Source: Hormiphora californensis
Lineage: Eukaryota > Ctenophora > Tentaculata > Cydippida > Pleurobrachiidae
Direction of reading: 5' to 3'
NCBI GenBank assembly: GCA_020137815.1
Contig: CM035353.1
Span: 7,285,298 to 7,349,297 of the forward strand
DNA: 64,000 nt
Below, one piece after another: positions 8,049 through 17,721 of the stretch. Below the pieces are notes generated by a model. The model saw nothing but the letters and a program-made list of their open reading frames with translations. It had not been told where the DNA came from and did not search any database. The translations under genes were made by a program, and so were the position numbers. The first letter of the stretch is position 1. The number at the start of each line of letters is the position of its first letter.

Positions 8049-10640
8049 GTGAATTGTACGGACCCAGCGAAGGTGGTACTGAATTGCACCATGGGCGGCT
8101 ATCCCACAGGGTTATCTCAAGAGGCACTCTGTAAAGGCTACTCCCTTTGTGATGATGGTTATGAGAACCTGTGCCGAGAAGTGGAGGAAGGATGTATAGT
8201 CCACCGTAGTGCACTATGTGACGGAGTGACGGACTGCCCTTATGGACGTGATGAGGTGGAATGTAGTGAAGTGGTAACTCTCTGTCCCTCCAGAGTCGGG
8301 GGAGGGGCACAGGCCCTGCTGAAATCATGGATCAATGATGGGTATGATGATTGTCGTGATGGTGTGGATGAGGATGGTACCTTTGTGGTTTGTGGCTATC
8401 CACCGTGGAATTATGAAGTTGAGAGGAAGTGGGGGGATTGTAGGGAGATGTTGAGGTGTGAAGGGGAGGTAGGGTGTGGGGTTATCCCTTCACGATACAC
8501 CCCAAACACGGTAACCCTTGAAGAACCGATCAGGTATACATCGCCTTACTGTCTCCCAGGATTATCCCTTCTCAGGACACGACTCAAGATCAAATGTTTC
8601 CAAGGACACTTCATACCGAACCCTGAAACTGACTTTATCGCTGTACCACATCTGGAGTTAGAGTTACCGGACCCTTCTAATTATATTGATCCCAGGTTCA
8701 TTTACGGAGCGGCATATGTCATTGCAAAATGTGAGGACACCATCATTGGATGCCCTACAAAGGAAATCCCAGAGCTGACTTGTTCCAACCACCGAGATCG
8801 TCACGTGTTGGCATTGACCAAGACCAACACCCTCACGACACTTCTCAGAACGACCAACACCCCTGGAAACACCCACTACACCCGACTAATCTACCCCTGC
8901 ACCAACGGGCAATGTATCCCACTAGACAAGTTATGTGATCTGGTTGATGATTGTGGTGATGGTAGCGATGAGATGAACTGTGAGAATGGATTCCAGTGTG
9001 ATCCAGGCTCCCAGGTGAGGGTACCACTGACAGCACTCTGTGACGGGGAGGTTGACTGTCCGGGTCACCAAGACGAGTGTGGGTGCAGTGATCAGGCAGG
9101 TTCTGTTGTCATGGTAACCATGGGTACTACCCAGTGTTTAATAGCGATCACAGTCCTCATTGTTGTAGCTCACCCGCTGGAAAACACCTACATCCTAGGG
9201 TGGCTGTTGATAGGACTACACTTGGTTTTTCTCAGTGTAGCACACTTGATACGCCTCACTGACCCCTGTCTAAATCATCACCCCTGGAGATGTACTAATA
9301 TCTGCTGGTACGTGAGCAGTTTCCATAGCACTGGGAAAATCATGACACTACTCTCCTGTGCCACCATTTCTCTGTTACCAAAAAAAGTAAACCGGAGAGT
9401 TCTCAAAGGGCTGAGTATCTCGATAATATTTCTTTCTGTCATAGTTTCCGGAATTCCCGTGTTTTTCTTCAATGATTCCCTCGTCGACCGGGTATACATA
9501 TCCAATGCTGCAGAACTACACCGTCCATTCAGTAACGGTGAGATAAGACAAGTCATCAGCCAGGTACTTGGTCGGGTAAAGTTGACCCCTGATCATGGTA
9601 CTACTACCCTGAAGGAACTACTTAGGTCCTTGTTTACAGAACGCCATGGCGGTGTGACCTTCCATAGTGAGCACCCTGGAGAGTTCTGTCACTTGGATTC
9701 CTGGACAGGTGAAATTGTCCTGTTTTTTGTTTTTCTTTTGATTGGTTGTGTAAGTATTGGTAGGGCTAAATACAGCTTGGCTGTGAGGTGTTTGTTGCAT
9801 TCTGTTTCCTGTGTTTTTACCGTAGGAGTTGGTATACTGTGTGAAAATAACTGGTGGTCTACTGCCGTTGGAAGCCCAGTGGTTGGATGTCTAACTGTGG
9901 CTATCCTCGGAGTGAAATATATTTTGCGTTCGTATTTCAGCAAAAAGTCACGTCATGCGAGGGTGAAACGAGTCGAAACGATCGAATTAAAACAGTTTTC
10001 ATCAAGTTCAGCAAATGGCTTGACTGATCAAAATAACGAAACGAGAGAAAATGTGGAAATTTACGAAGAACCAGATGTCGAAGAAGATGTGGTTATTGAT
10101 GAAGGAGCAGATTCGGTTTTTGATAAAGGAGTGGATGTAGTTATTGATGAAGGAGCAGATGTGGTTACAAATGAAGGAACAAAGGTGGTTATTGGTGAAG
10201 GAATATATGTCAAAAAAGATCATGGATTACGCTTCTTCTTTTCATCTATTCGCTCTAGAAAACCACTCCATCGAGAGCAAGTTATTGATGAAGGAACAGA
10301 TGCGGCTTTTGATAAAGGAGTGGATGTGGTTATTGATGAAGGAGCAGATGTGGTTACCAATGAAGGAACAAAGGTGGTTATTGGTGAAGGCACAGATGTC
10401 AAAAAAGATCATGGATTACGCTTCTTCTTTTCATCTATTCGCTCTAGAAAACCACTCCATCGAGAGCAAGTTATTGATGAAGGAACAGATGCGGCTTTTG
10501 ATAAAGGAGTGGATGTGGTTATTGATGAAGGAGCAGATTCGGTTTTTAACGAAAGAGTTGATACGGTTATTGATGAAGGAGCAGATTCGGTTTTTAACAA
10601 AAGTGTTGGTGTGGTTATTGATAGTAGATGTGGTTTCTAA
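8049..10640 (+). CDS. Gene A exon 3: LDLa repeats, divergent seven-transmembrane region and acidic repeat tail
   Basis: An 863-codon frame opens in phase with exon 2. Residues 1-55 contain LCDDGYENLC and ALCDGVTDCPYGRDEVEC (LDLa). LDLa-like CRDGVDEDG follows near residue 100. Residues 210-270 hold a Cys/His block shared with gene B (YGAAYVIAKC...TCSNHRDRHVLAL). Residues 284-345 hold two further LDLa units (CTNGQCIPLDKLCDLVDDC; ALCDGEVDC). Seven hydrophobic segments lie at about residues 350-630, with a long loop between TM4 and TM5. No DRY or NPxxY motif is seen. Residues 640-863 are a cytoplasmic, acidic, repeated tail. The likely role is a cell-surface receptor of the LDLa-GPCR type (compare RXFP and snail GRL101); ligand and signalling are unknown. 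Confidence 0.75.
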   Translation: MNCTDPAKVVLNCTMGGYPTGLSQEALCKGYSLCDDGYENLCREVEEGCIVHRSALCDGVTDCPYGRDEVECSEVVTLCPSRVGGGAQALLKSWINDGYDDCRDGVDEDGTFVVCGYPPWNYEVERKWGDCREMLRCEGEVGCGVIPSRYTPNTVTLEEPIRYTSPYCLPGLSLLRTRLKIKCFQGHFIPNPETDFIAVPHLELELPDPSNYIDPRFIYGAAYVIAKCEDTIIGCPTKEIPELTCSNHRDRHVLALTKTNTLTTLLRTTNTPGNTHYTRLIYPCTNGQCIPLDKLCDLVDDCGDGSDEMNCENGFQCDPGSQVRVPLTALCDGEVDCPGHQDECGCSDQAGSVVMVTMGTTQCLIAITVLIVVAHPLENTYILGWLLIGLHLVFLSVAHLIRLTDPCLNHHPWRCTNICWYVSSFHSTGKIMTLLSCATISLLPKKVNRRVLKGLSISIIFLSVIVSGIPVFFFNDSLVDRVYISNAAELHRPFSNGEIRQVISQVLGRVKLTPDHGTTTLKELLRSLFTERHGGVTFHSEHPGEFCHLDSWTGEIVLFFVFLLIGCVSIGRAKYSLAVRCLLHSVSCVFTVGVGILCENNWWSTAVGSPVVGCLTVAILGVKYILRSYFSKKSRHARVKRVETIELKQFSSSSANGLTDQNNETRENVEIYEEPDVEEDVVIDEGADSVFDKGVDVVIDEGADVVTNEGTKVVIGEGIYVKKDHGLRFFFSSIRSRKPLHREQVIDEGTDAAFDKGVDVVIDEGADVVTNEGTKVVIGEGTDVKKDHGLRFFFSSIRSRKPLHREQVIDEGTDAAFDKGVDVVIDEGADSVFNERVDTVIDEGADSVFNKSVGVVIDSRCGF
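10122..10640 (+). repeat. 189-bp in-frame tandem repeat in the gene A C-terminal tail
   Basis: Copies start at 10122, 10311 and 10500 (the last is partial), each 189 bp or 63 codons. Each unit contains VVIDEGAD-type minirepeats plus a basic and aromatic block (HGLRFFFSSIRSRKPLHREQ). The repeat keeps the frame open to the stop at 10638. High copy identity implies recent expansion or conversion. Confidence 0.85.
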
Positions 10641-11102
10641 TGAAGGAGAAACTAAATATGAAGACCCTAGCATACTACATTTTACACATTGTGCTTAGCT
10701 TTGAATGCATTCTGTTTGTCATCAATCATTACTTATCGTCTATCGATAGCATCTATATTTACTTGCTGTATCATTTTCTTGTTGTACTCTTTTGTGGTTA
10801 CATAATTACTATTTAGTGCAAAGAATTTGTCAAAATCTCTCCCCTGCCATAATGCGATGGTAACGACTAACGCTCCTATTCAAAGCCACCAAAGTTGTAG
10901 GTACCCCCGGCCCCGACCCCCGTTTGCCTCTTTCTTTACAGATGTAAAGGAGGGTTGGAATATATGTGTTATAGCAACCAATCCCGCTGCACGAACAACC
11001 CACTTATTCCAAACAAGTTATTCTGGAGAAATACCTCCGGCATTCATCATCAACATATGCTTGTAGAGAACATAATAGTAACCTAAGTCTAACGACGAAT
11101 CT
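10641..11102. other. Spacer between convergent genes A and D
   Basis: It should contain the 3' UTRs of both genes. No further domain, repeat or RNA gene is recognised. No clear AATAAA is visible just after the gene A stop. Confidence 0.4.
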
Positions 11103-11255
11103 TTAAAAAGTACCTTCATCAGTGGTTTTGCAGATCGGGACATCACATTTCAGCATTCGAGGTGATGTACCATTGCCGTTGTAGCACCACAAGTACAGCT
11201 CCTGATCAGGATTTCGACAGTAGTTGTGATCACCCATACCAAACTCTGGGTATAA
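11103..11255 (-). CDS. Gene D exon 3, C-terminal half of a kringle
   Basis: The acceptor CCGTTCAG lies above 11255. The exon reads [20 protein letters not shown], then LKCDVPICK, and ends at a TAA (11105-11103) a few residues after the sixth kringle cysteine. A possible donor (G/GTACTT at 11113) sits at the same place and phase as the gene C donor, so the gene could extend further. The simplest reading is a 110-residue protein. Confidence 0.75.
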   Translation of the reverse strand, partial: LYPEFGMGDHNYCRNPDQELYLWCYNGNGTSPRMLKCDVPICKTTDEGTF

Positions 11256-11531
11256 CTGAACGGGGAAGGATGGTTTGGGCCTTGGGGAGGATTAATCCCT
11301 GCAGCATTATATAACTGCACAAGAAAAATATTTTACTTTAGAACTTATACCATTAAAATTGCCAATTAGTTGGCATTTCTGTTATAGAATTAGAAATACA
11401 CGTACGTACATTAATTTAAATACGTACATTAATTAAAATATATTTAACTAATTTAACTAAGAATTATGAATCTTATGAATGAACAAGCGGATATGTTGTG
11501 ATACCCAGGAGTCCATAAATACAATACTAAC

Positions 11532-11650
11532 TGAAATAATGTGGTTGTTGGGGGACTGATCCGTCCATTTTTGGCATGTTCTTCCATCCTTACCCTTGGC
11601 CATCGTCCCTCGATAATTCAACCCCGCCAGGTCACCCAACTCCCGACACT
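11532..11650 (-). CDS. Gene D exon 2, N-terminal half of a kringle
   Basis: The acceptor ATTGTTCAG lies above 11650 and the donor GTTAGT below 11532. The exon is 119 nt, entering with two bases and leaving in phase 0. It reads ECRELGDLAGLNYRGTMAKG, then RTCQKWTDQSPNNH. NYRGT and TCQKW are typical kringle motifs carrying cysteines 1 and 2. Confidence 0.85.
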
Positions 11651-11674
11651 CTGAACAATCGGTGATTTAATTAA

Positions 11675-11723
11675 CTAACTGATGATTGTTCAGTGATTGA
11701 ATCACTGAACAATCATCAGTTAG
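11675..11723. repeat. Perfect 24-bp hairpin inside gene D intron 1
   Basis: Two 24-base arms (starting CTAACTGATGATTGTTCAGT) are separated by a single G. The hairpin fills about half of the 105-nt intron and lies 24 bases from the exon 2 acceptor on the minus strand. Confidence 0.9.
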
Positions 11724-11755
11724 GTAAATGTTTGCAGACCTCTTACCTCTCTTAC

Positions 11756-11816
11756 CTTTTGGTTTTCCAGTTTGTATAACAATAACTGCACAAGCAATCA
11801 ACGCCAACAGAAGCAT
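11756..11816 (-). CDS. Gene D exon 1, signal peptide of a secreted single-kringle protein
   Basis: ATG at 11816 begins MLLLALIACAVIVIQTGKPK, a classical hydrophobic leader. The donor G/GTAAGA follows at 11755, phase 1. Joining the exons (61+119+153 nt) gives 110 residues: leader plus one complete six-cysteine kringle and a short tail. The product is expected to be secreted. A free single kringle of this size has no catalytic domain, so a ligand-binding or antagonist-like role is possible, but this is inference. It lies tail-to-tail with gene A and shares module type with gene C. Confidence 0.8.
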
Positions 11817-12205
11817 TGTCTGATTGTCTGAAAGCGTAGCAAACAAGATGTCAAAAAAGATAAACTTTTGAAGCGGGTTATGGTGATTTATATAGCTATA
11901 TCAAATCGAAGAAGACAATAACATCCAATGGTGGGCAAGCTAGACAATTAGAATCTCAGCAGAACTTCTGTGCCATAACAAGAGGCCAGCTGTGATTCGC
12001 CCGGCTGCAATTTCGCTAAGGTATCGCGGACTCAATATAATATAATGACCGGAGAGCTCAACAAATAGCGACTACTTGTAAAGATGGACTAAATATACTC
12101 GGCTCTAGTTCTAGAATCTAGCCAACCAAATCGCGGACTCAAATCTCAATATATAATGACCGGAGAGCTCAACAAATAGCGGCAGGATCAAGTCTTGGAG
12201 CTATC
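11817..12205. other. Upstream of gene D; pair of direct repeats
   Basis: The direct repeats share TCGCGGACTCAA and TAATGACCGGAGAGCTCAAC (12024-12070 and 12131-12181). This could be promoter-proximal DNA for gene D (minus) and the small gene at 12206 (plus). Nothing else is recognised. Confidence 0.5.
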
Positions 12206-12423
12206 TTGAAAAACTCTCTTGATTTGCTTACTGAAGAGTCGGGGAAGGATACGGACGCTGAGGAAATGTTTGTCCCTGAGTCACTACCTGTTACCCCGTG
12301 TACTCAAGATCTAAGCTGTGATGGAACAATGATGATCAGTGAGACGCCGCCTGTTCATGATTGTACAGTGTACACCCCCTGTTCATGATGGTACACCCTA
12401 CATTCCAGCTGCTGTTCCCAAAG
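12206..12423 (+). CDS. Unrecognised small gene F, upstream exon with a frame-breaking duplication
   Basis: An acidic open frame (LLTEESGKDTDAEEMF...) leads towards a donor AAG/GTAAGA at 12424. A 28-bp imperfect tandem duplication (starts at 12350 and 12378, both CCTGTTCATGAT) shifts the frame and creates a stop at 12386. The second copy is in frame with the donor and the next exon. The 5' end is unknown. Confidence 0.4.
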
Positions 12424-12527
12424 GTAAGAAAATACAATTCATACTAGTGTAATACTGCTTATAATTCATATTTTTATCTGTGTAACTGCATTTAGTGTTT
12501 CGAGTCATCGAAAGCTTTTCCTTTCAG

Positions 12528-12766
12528 GAAAATCGAAAAAAAAGAAGAGAATCAAGCGAGCTCGAATCCCGGCCCAAATGTCATCCGAGTCTGGGTTAGA
12601 AGCTGAAGAAGTTGAAGTAGACACAAAAATAAAATCGACAAGAACAGTGCCTCGAGATATCAGAAAGAATGAATTCAAAGCCATGTTAGAAGTGGAAAAA
12701 GAAAAAGTGGAGGCACTTAGGGACATCACAGAAATGCTGATGGTTATATATCAAAAATTTTTTTAA
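12528..12766 (+). CDS. Gene F, 3' exon: basic/acidic helical protein end
   Basis: The acceptor CCTTTCAG lies at 12520-12527. The exon reads GKSKKKKRIKRARIP (nuclear-localisation-like), an acidic stretch, and a helix-prone end EVEKEKVEALRDITEMLMVI before TAA. This end resembles the C-terminal helices of Myb/SANT-like proteins carried by Harbinger-type transposons, but no domain is diagnostic. Intron: 12424-12527. Confidence 0.4.
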
Positions 12767-13209
12767 AAAATTATATTTTCTATTTGAAAATTGCTTGTAT
12801 AAAGTTTACATTATATGCCATAGTAAAAACTAATCGATCACAATGTACTCGTCATCATACAAGATCATACACTAGCCCTGAAGAGCTGGTCTTTGGAGTT
12901 TGGTGTCATGTTCACATGAGCCGTTATTGTTCAATGGTGGTCACGTGACTAGAATATCATTGGTTGGCAACACCCATGTGACATATTTGGGGTGCGTGAG
13001 CTTTTTTCCTTATTGCAGTTTCATGACAGACAAATTCCATAAAATGGTAAGAAAAAAAGATAATTAGTTTCCTAAAGAGCGTTCATGACCGTTCAGAATC
13101 ACCGAGAGGGGCTTAGTCTACCAACTGTACCGCAAGGAGACAGATGCTAGACTGTACTTACAAACACCTGGAGGACTTGAAGCACGATTTAGTGAGGAGT
13201 GGCCTTGAT

Positions 13210-13488
13210 ATGCCAATATTGGAGGAGTTGGAACCTTCTTTATTGCCCACGAGAAATTCAAGGTTACCGAGTCAACGAAAATTCATATAATTTTAGAACA
13301 TGTGGTGCCTTTCATCGAACACACGGACACTCCACTTACCACTAGCCCAGTACTCCGAGCAAGAGCTCGAGAATACCCATCACACGTTTGTGTGGGAAAA
13401 CTCGTACAAGGTGAAAAACATTAACCTGCCATCATATGGCCCACAGCTTTTGAAAGCTGTGTTAGACTTCAACTCAACAAACATCTAG
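13210..13488 (+). pseudogene. Degenerate C-terminal piece of a transposon-type protein
   Basis: KVTESTKIHIILEHVVPFIE is in one frame. From about 13330 the similarity continues in another frame as YSEQELENTHHTFVWENSYK and then LLKAVLDFNS before a TAG. The order (His-rich helix, SEQ-E-x2-HH-F, YKV, YG-LL-AV-NS) recalls the end of an uncharacterised element-encoded protein common in invertebrate genomes; this is recognised by pattern only. A frameshift separates the halves. Confidence 0.4.
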
Positions 13489-13592
13489 TTATAAATTTTC
13501 CAAGTTGTTGTAGTTATATAATTTATAAGCAAAAGAAATTGTTCATGATGCAGTGAGATTGATCTATGATTAATAAATCTATGAGCTATTTA

Positions 13593-13749
13593 CAGTCGGA
13601 CCCCGATTTACCGGAACCCCGATTTACCGGGAGGGTGAACTTCCCCCGATATAGAAAATTTACGGTATTTCACCCCGATATACCGGGCACCCCGATTTAC
13701 CGGGCAAAACCCTTTCCCCCGAGCATCCCGGTAAATCGGGGTCCGACTG
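13593..13749. mobile_element. Intact pogo/Tigger-like MITE
   Basis: 157 bp with ends CAGTCGGACCCCGATTTACC and its complement, flanked by TA on both sides (13591-13592 and 13750-13751). It is palindromic overall. Relatives lie at 2787, 30191 and 62433. TA duplication and CAGT ends fit the Tc1/mariner-pogo group. Confidence 0.85.
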
Positions 13750-13956
13750 TATTACGTAATAATTTAACATAATATATAATCAAAGAAACCCCTAGATAGA
13801 AGTGTAATGGAATTATTAATTGGAAAATGCATTGTACTTCAACTTCTCTCATCTCTTGTATGTTGCTCTTATCAATCGCGATCGAATAGTAAGATAACAC
13901 ACCGATCATGAGGACCGCATCGCAGCAACACCGAGAGACTGGGCCGCCAGGGCTGG

Positions 13957-14162
13957 TTGCCTATTTGTCAACCATGCCCTCTGATACCTCATACCACCCT
14001 GGCACCCACTCCTATACCAGGTGAGGTATACCTGCTGACCGACAGAGAAACACGACTACTACATAGGAACGAAATGAAGGAGATATTGCACAGAGATAGG
14101 GAAGAGGAAGCAGATACTACCACTGCTATAGACACTTTAAATGAGAAATCTGCAATAGACTA
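13957..14162 (+). CDS. Unrecognised host ORF (gene I), 5' part, interrupted by a foldback element
   Basis: The frame reads GEVYLLTDRETRLLHRNEMK and later EEADTTTAIDTLNEKSAIDY up to a TA at 14161-14162. If the element at 14163-17649 and one TA are removed, the frame continues without a stop for about 20 codons at 17652-17721. A charged helical protein is likely. The start codon is uncertain and upstream exons may exist. Confidence 0.5.
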
Positions 14163-14223
14163 CCTTACTCTCGCTAATTAAGAAACGCTTTAGGAAGAAA
14201 TTTTTTTATAAGAAACGGGAAAT

Positions 14224-14700
14224 GTGGAAACACATTAAATAAGACACCCCAAAATAAGAAACTCCCCCAAGAAAGTAAGAAACCCCAAAAATAAGAAACG
14301 CAAAAATAAGAAACCCCAAAAATAAGAAACGCAAAAATAAGAAACCCCAAAAATAAGAAACCCAAAAATTAAGAAACCCCAAAAATAAGAAACCCCAAAA
14401 ATAAGAAACCCAAAAATTAAGAAACCCCAAAATTAAGAAACCCCAAAATTAAGAAACCCCAAAAATAAGAAACCCCAAAATTAAGAAACCCCAAAAATAA
14501 GAAACCCCAAAATTAAGAAACCCAAAAATTAAGAAACCCCAAAATTAAGAAACCCCAAAAATAAGAAACCCCAAAAATAAGAAACCCCAAAAATAAGAAA
14601 CCCCAAAAATAAGAAACCCCAAAATTAAGAAACTCGAAAAATAAGAAAGTAGAAACCCCAAGAATAAGAAACTCGAAAAATAAGAAACCTAATTAGGGGA
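14224..14700. repeat. Left array of about 30 copies of a 16-bp unit
   Basis: The units alternate AAGAAACCCCAAAAAT and AAGAAACCCCAAAATT with small losses. The mirror array at 17258-17520 has fewer copies and higher homogeneity. Frames across it are artefacts of the period. Confidence 0.9.
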
Positions 14701-15096
14701 GGGCCTCAAAAAGCCCTAAAATGGACATTTTTGACAATACAGACCAAATGCGGCAAAATAACGCAATTTAAACTAGGTAAAATGTTGTTTAGCGGTGTTT
14801 AGGCTATTTCGAAGGTGTGGTCAAAATTTCAGCTCTAACGGTTGACAGGTTACGAAATCAGAAATGGTGGCCGGAATAAGAAAGCTGAGACAAGGGGGTT
14901 AAACACAACACAAAACAACTGCAATGAACTGCTTGTGTGTAAACACTCAGAACTGTTGCAGAATGCAGAGGCCCGTTTCTTATCTCTGTTTTCAAGATGG
15001 GTGTGTCGCCCTGCTTTCTCTCCCAATCTCTCTTCAGTCTTCCTATCTCGTCCTCTTTTTCTTTCTTTATCATTGATGATGTCTGCGTGTGTGTGT

Positions 15097-15126
15097 TAGA
15101 GAGAGAGAGAGAGTGTGTGAGAGAGA

Positions 15127-15158
<32 letters not shown>

Positions 15159-15556
15159 TACTAAGAAGCAAAGCGAGTGTTAAAACACAATCTAAGAGTG
15201 GGTGGGTACGAAAAGATAAGGTATTTGACCAGAATGTAGCTCGACAGTGGGGGGTACGAAAAGATAAGAAGTGATACTGAGTGTGAGAAGGGAAAAAGGG
15301 GGGGGGGAAAGAGATGAAACAAAAATGACGACACGAAAGCAAGAAATCATGAACACAAAACACACGGATTTGAGAGAGTGCAAGAGATAGATGAACGAGA
15401 TAGGGATCGGGAGGTGCTCATGCGTGACAGACCTCCACGCACGTGACTTAGAATGCTGGCACCCAATTGGCTGATCATAATGAAAGTGAAAGTGACCATA
15501 AATGCAGCAATTTGATTGGCTGCGCTGACTGAGTTTGTGATTGGGGGCGGGAACTG

Positions 15557-15639
<83 letters not shown>
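15097..15639. repeat. GA/CT microsatellites in the foldback core
   Basis: AG-rich runs at 15097-15158 and 15558-15638 flank unique DNA with a C-run/G-run at 15298-15307. Serine/leucine or arginine/glutamate frames here come from the dinucleotide repeat. Confidence 0.9.
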
Positions 15640-15641
<2 letters not shown>

Positions 15642-15807
15642 GGCTTTGGCTTTAAAATATGAAGTTGGACGAACAGCAATGTAAATCAAATAAATGACAA
15701 ACACACTGGGTCCCGCCCCGTGCGAAGAGATCAATTCAAAAAAAATAAATAACCATTAAATGCAAGTAAAAGGATCTCCACAAGCTTGTGGGGCAATATA
15801 GATGAGT

Positions 15808-16749
15808 TTAGATGTTTTCTATCACACCATTTCTCAAAACATACTTTCTCTCTGGATGCGCCTGTCTCAACTCATTCAGAGTCTTCACCGCTCTTCTCCT
15901 CTCAACTCTCTCCCCGTAACTACGATCAGGCTCAAGATATACTCTCTTAAAGTTCTCACTACTTCTCAGCACACTTGCCTTCCTCAGTACAACAAGAAGA
16001 CTGTCTCTTGACTCAAAAGACACTTTCACTGGTCTCACCTTACCCTCGGATGCTGTACCCAACCTCAAACAATTGTTCATAGGCGGCTTCTCGTCCAGTT
16101 CCTCCAACAGAGACGCGACAGTGGTGTCCACTGAAACTCCATCAGCTTCCTCCGGCAGTCCAAACACAATCATGTTTCTGGAACGATCCTCCTCATCAGG
16201 TTTCGGGACAGATGCCTTGGTGACAGCCCGCTGAATCCTATTCGGAGCAAGGGCTGCTGCACAGTTCTGAGTGAGCATAGCTGAGTAGCTCTTCAAATCA
16301 CGTTGTACAGTTTTGGTAACTGTAGCGGTCTCAACATTTCTAATCTCGTCCTTGAGCTTGATGACTTGATCCTGAAGATCAATTACTCTTCGGTGGGCCT
16401 CGGCTAGTTCCTCATGTAGATTGGTTTTATCATCTTTACAACGCCACCATTCCTCAGGTGGATGACTCCTACGCGGAGTAGTACTCGTGTTAGGAGTAGT
16501 ACTCTCCTTGGGGAATGCAAGTTCAACTAGTAACCTGCATGACTCCGACAGGGAAGTTGCCAAGTCTTTCTTCGAGTACTTCCTACCACCTAGGATCTCA
16601 GCAGTGATATCAGCAACATGCTTTCCTCTTCCTATCTCCTCAGAAGAATACTTGAGAATTGGAGCCTCATTAGGTGGCCGCTTGGTAATGAGCAGGTTGA
16701 TAAAGTTGGTAACTTTGTCAGGGGCATGGTCGTTTGGCAACGTCATCAA
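15808..16749 (-). CDS. L1-type ORF1-like protein (coiled coil plus RRM-like domain)
   Basis: A 313-residue intact frame. Residues about 105-150 are a charged heptad region (ELAEAHRRVIDLQDQVIKLK). Residues about 190-300 read RSRNMIVFGLPEEADG, CLRLG, KVRPVKVSFESRDSLLVVLR, YLEPDRSYGERVERRR and YVLRNG. This is the order seen in ORF1 proteins of L1-like and related non-LTR elements: RRM beta strand, R-x-GK/TA, RPVKV, PDR-x2-ER, VRNG. Such proteins bind single-stranded RNA or DNA as nucleic-acid chaperones. No reverse transcriptase accompanies it; it is the only gene within a TA-flanked foldback DNA element. Possible capture of a LINE ORF1, or a relic of an inserted LINE. Confidence 0.6.
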   Translation of the reverse strand: MMTLPNDHAPDKVTNFINLLITKRPPNEAPILKYSSEEIGRGKHVADITAEILGGRKYSKKDLATSLSESCRLLVELAFPKESTTPNTSTTPRRSHPPEEWWRCKDDKTNLHEELAEAHRRVIDLQDQVIKLKDEIRNVETATVTKTVQRDLKSYSAMLTQNCAAALAPNRIQRAVTKASVPKPDEEDRSRNMIVFGLPEEADGVSVDTTVASLLEELDEKPPMNNCLRLGTASEGKVRPVKVSFESRDSLLVVLRKASVLRSSENFKRVYLEPDRSYGERVERRRAVKTLNELRQAHPERKYVLRNGVIENI

Positions 16750-16844
16750 GCTGTAACGGTGGTCCTCAAACGGTGAGACAGTTGCAAACAGAGATAACGA
16801 ACAGAGCGATAAAAATCAACTCGCAGCTACGGCAATGTGATCTG

Positions 16845-17042
<198 letters not shown>

Positions 17043-17651
17043 GGAGAGAAAGCAGGGCGACACACCCATCTTGAAAACAGAGATAAGAAACGGGCCTCTG
17101 CATTCTGCAACAGTTCTGAGTGTTTACACACAAGCAGTTCATAGTCTAAATAGTCTTAACAACATTTTACCTAGTTTAAATTGCGTTATTTTGCCGCATT
17201 TGGTCTGTGTTGTCAAAAATGTCCATTTTAGGGCTTTTTGAGGCCCTCCCCCTAATTAGGTTTCTTATTTTTGGGGTTTCTTAATTTTGGGGTTTCTTAA
17301 TTTTGGGGTTTCTTAATTTTGGGGTTTCTTATTTTTGGGGTTTCTTATTTTTGGGGTTTCTTAATTTTGGGGTTTCTTAATTTTGGGGTTTCTTAATTTT
17401 GGGGTTTCTTAATTTTGGGGTTTCTTAATTTTGGGGTTTCTTAATTTTGGGGTTTCTTAATTTTGGGGTTTCTTATTTTTGGGTTTCTTATTTTTTTAGT
17501 TTCTTAATTTTGGTTTCTTATTTTTTCAGTTTCTTAATAAACGAGAGAGTTTCTTATTTTTATGGTTTCTAAATTTTGGGGTTTCTTGTAAAAAAGTTTA
17601 TTATTTAAAAGTTTCTTGAAATATGCGAGCTTAATTAACGAGAGTAAGGTA

Positions 17652-17721
17652 TTTAATTGATGATGTAGATGAGTTGATCAGCGCCATGACACTGTCTATC
17701 ATGTCTACCCCTACAGGGTGA
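17652..17721 (+). CDS. Gene I, 3' part after the foldback element
   Basis: It continues the frame of 13957-14162 across the TA site and reads LIDDVDELISAMTLSIMSTP to TGA at 17719. The uninterrupted reading over the reconstructed site supports both the element borders and the reality of the ORF. Confidence 0.5.

Noticed and set aside
10008-10673. Minus-strand ORFs over the gene A tail
   Set aside because: Antisense shadows of the in-frame coding repeat.
14174-14430. Hydrophobic Phe/Leu/Gly-rich membrane-like ORFs
   Set aside because: They arise from the period of the 16-bp tandem repeat in the foldback element arm.
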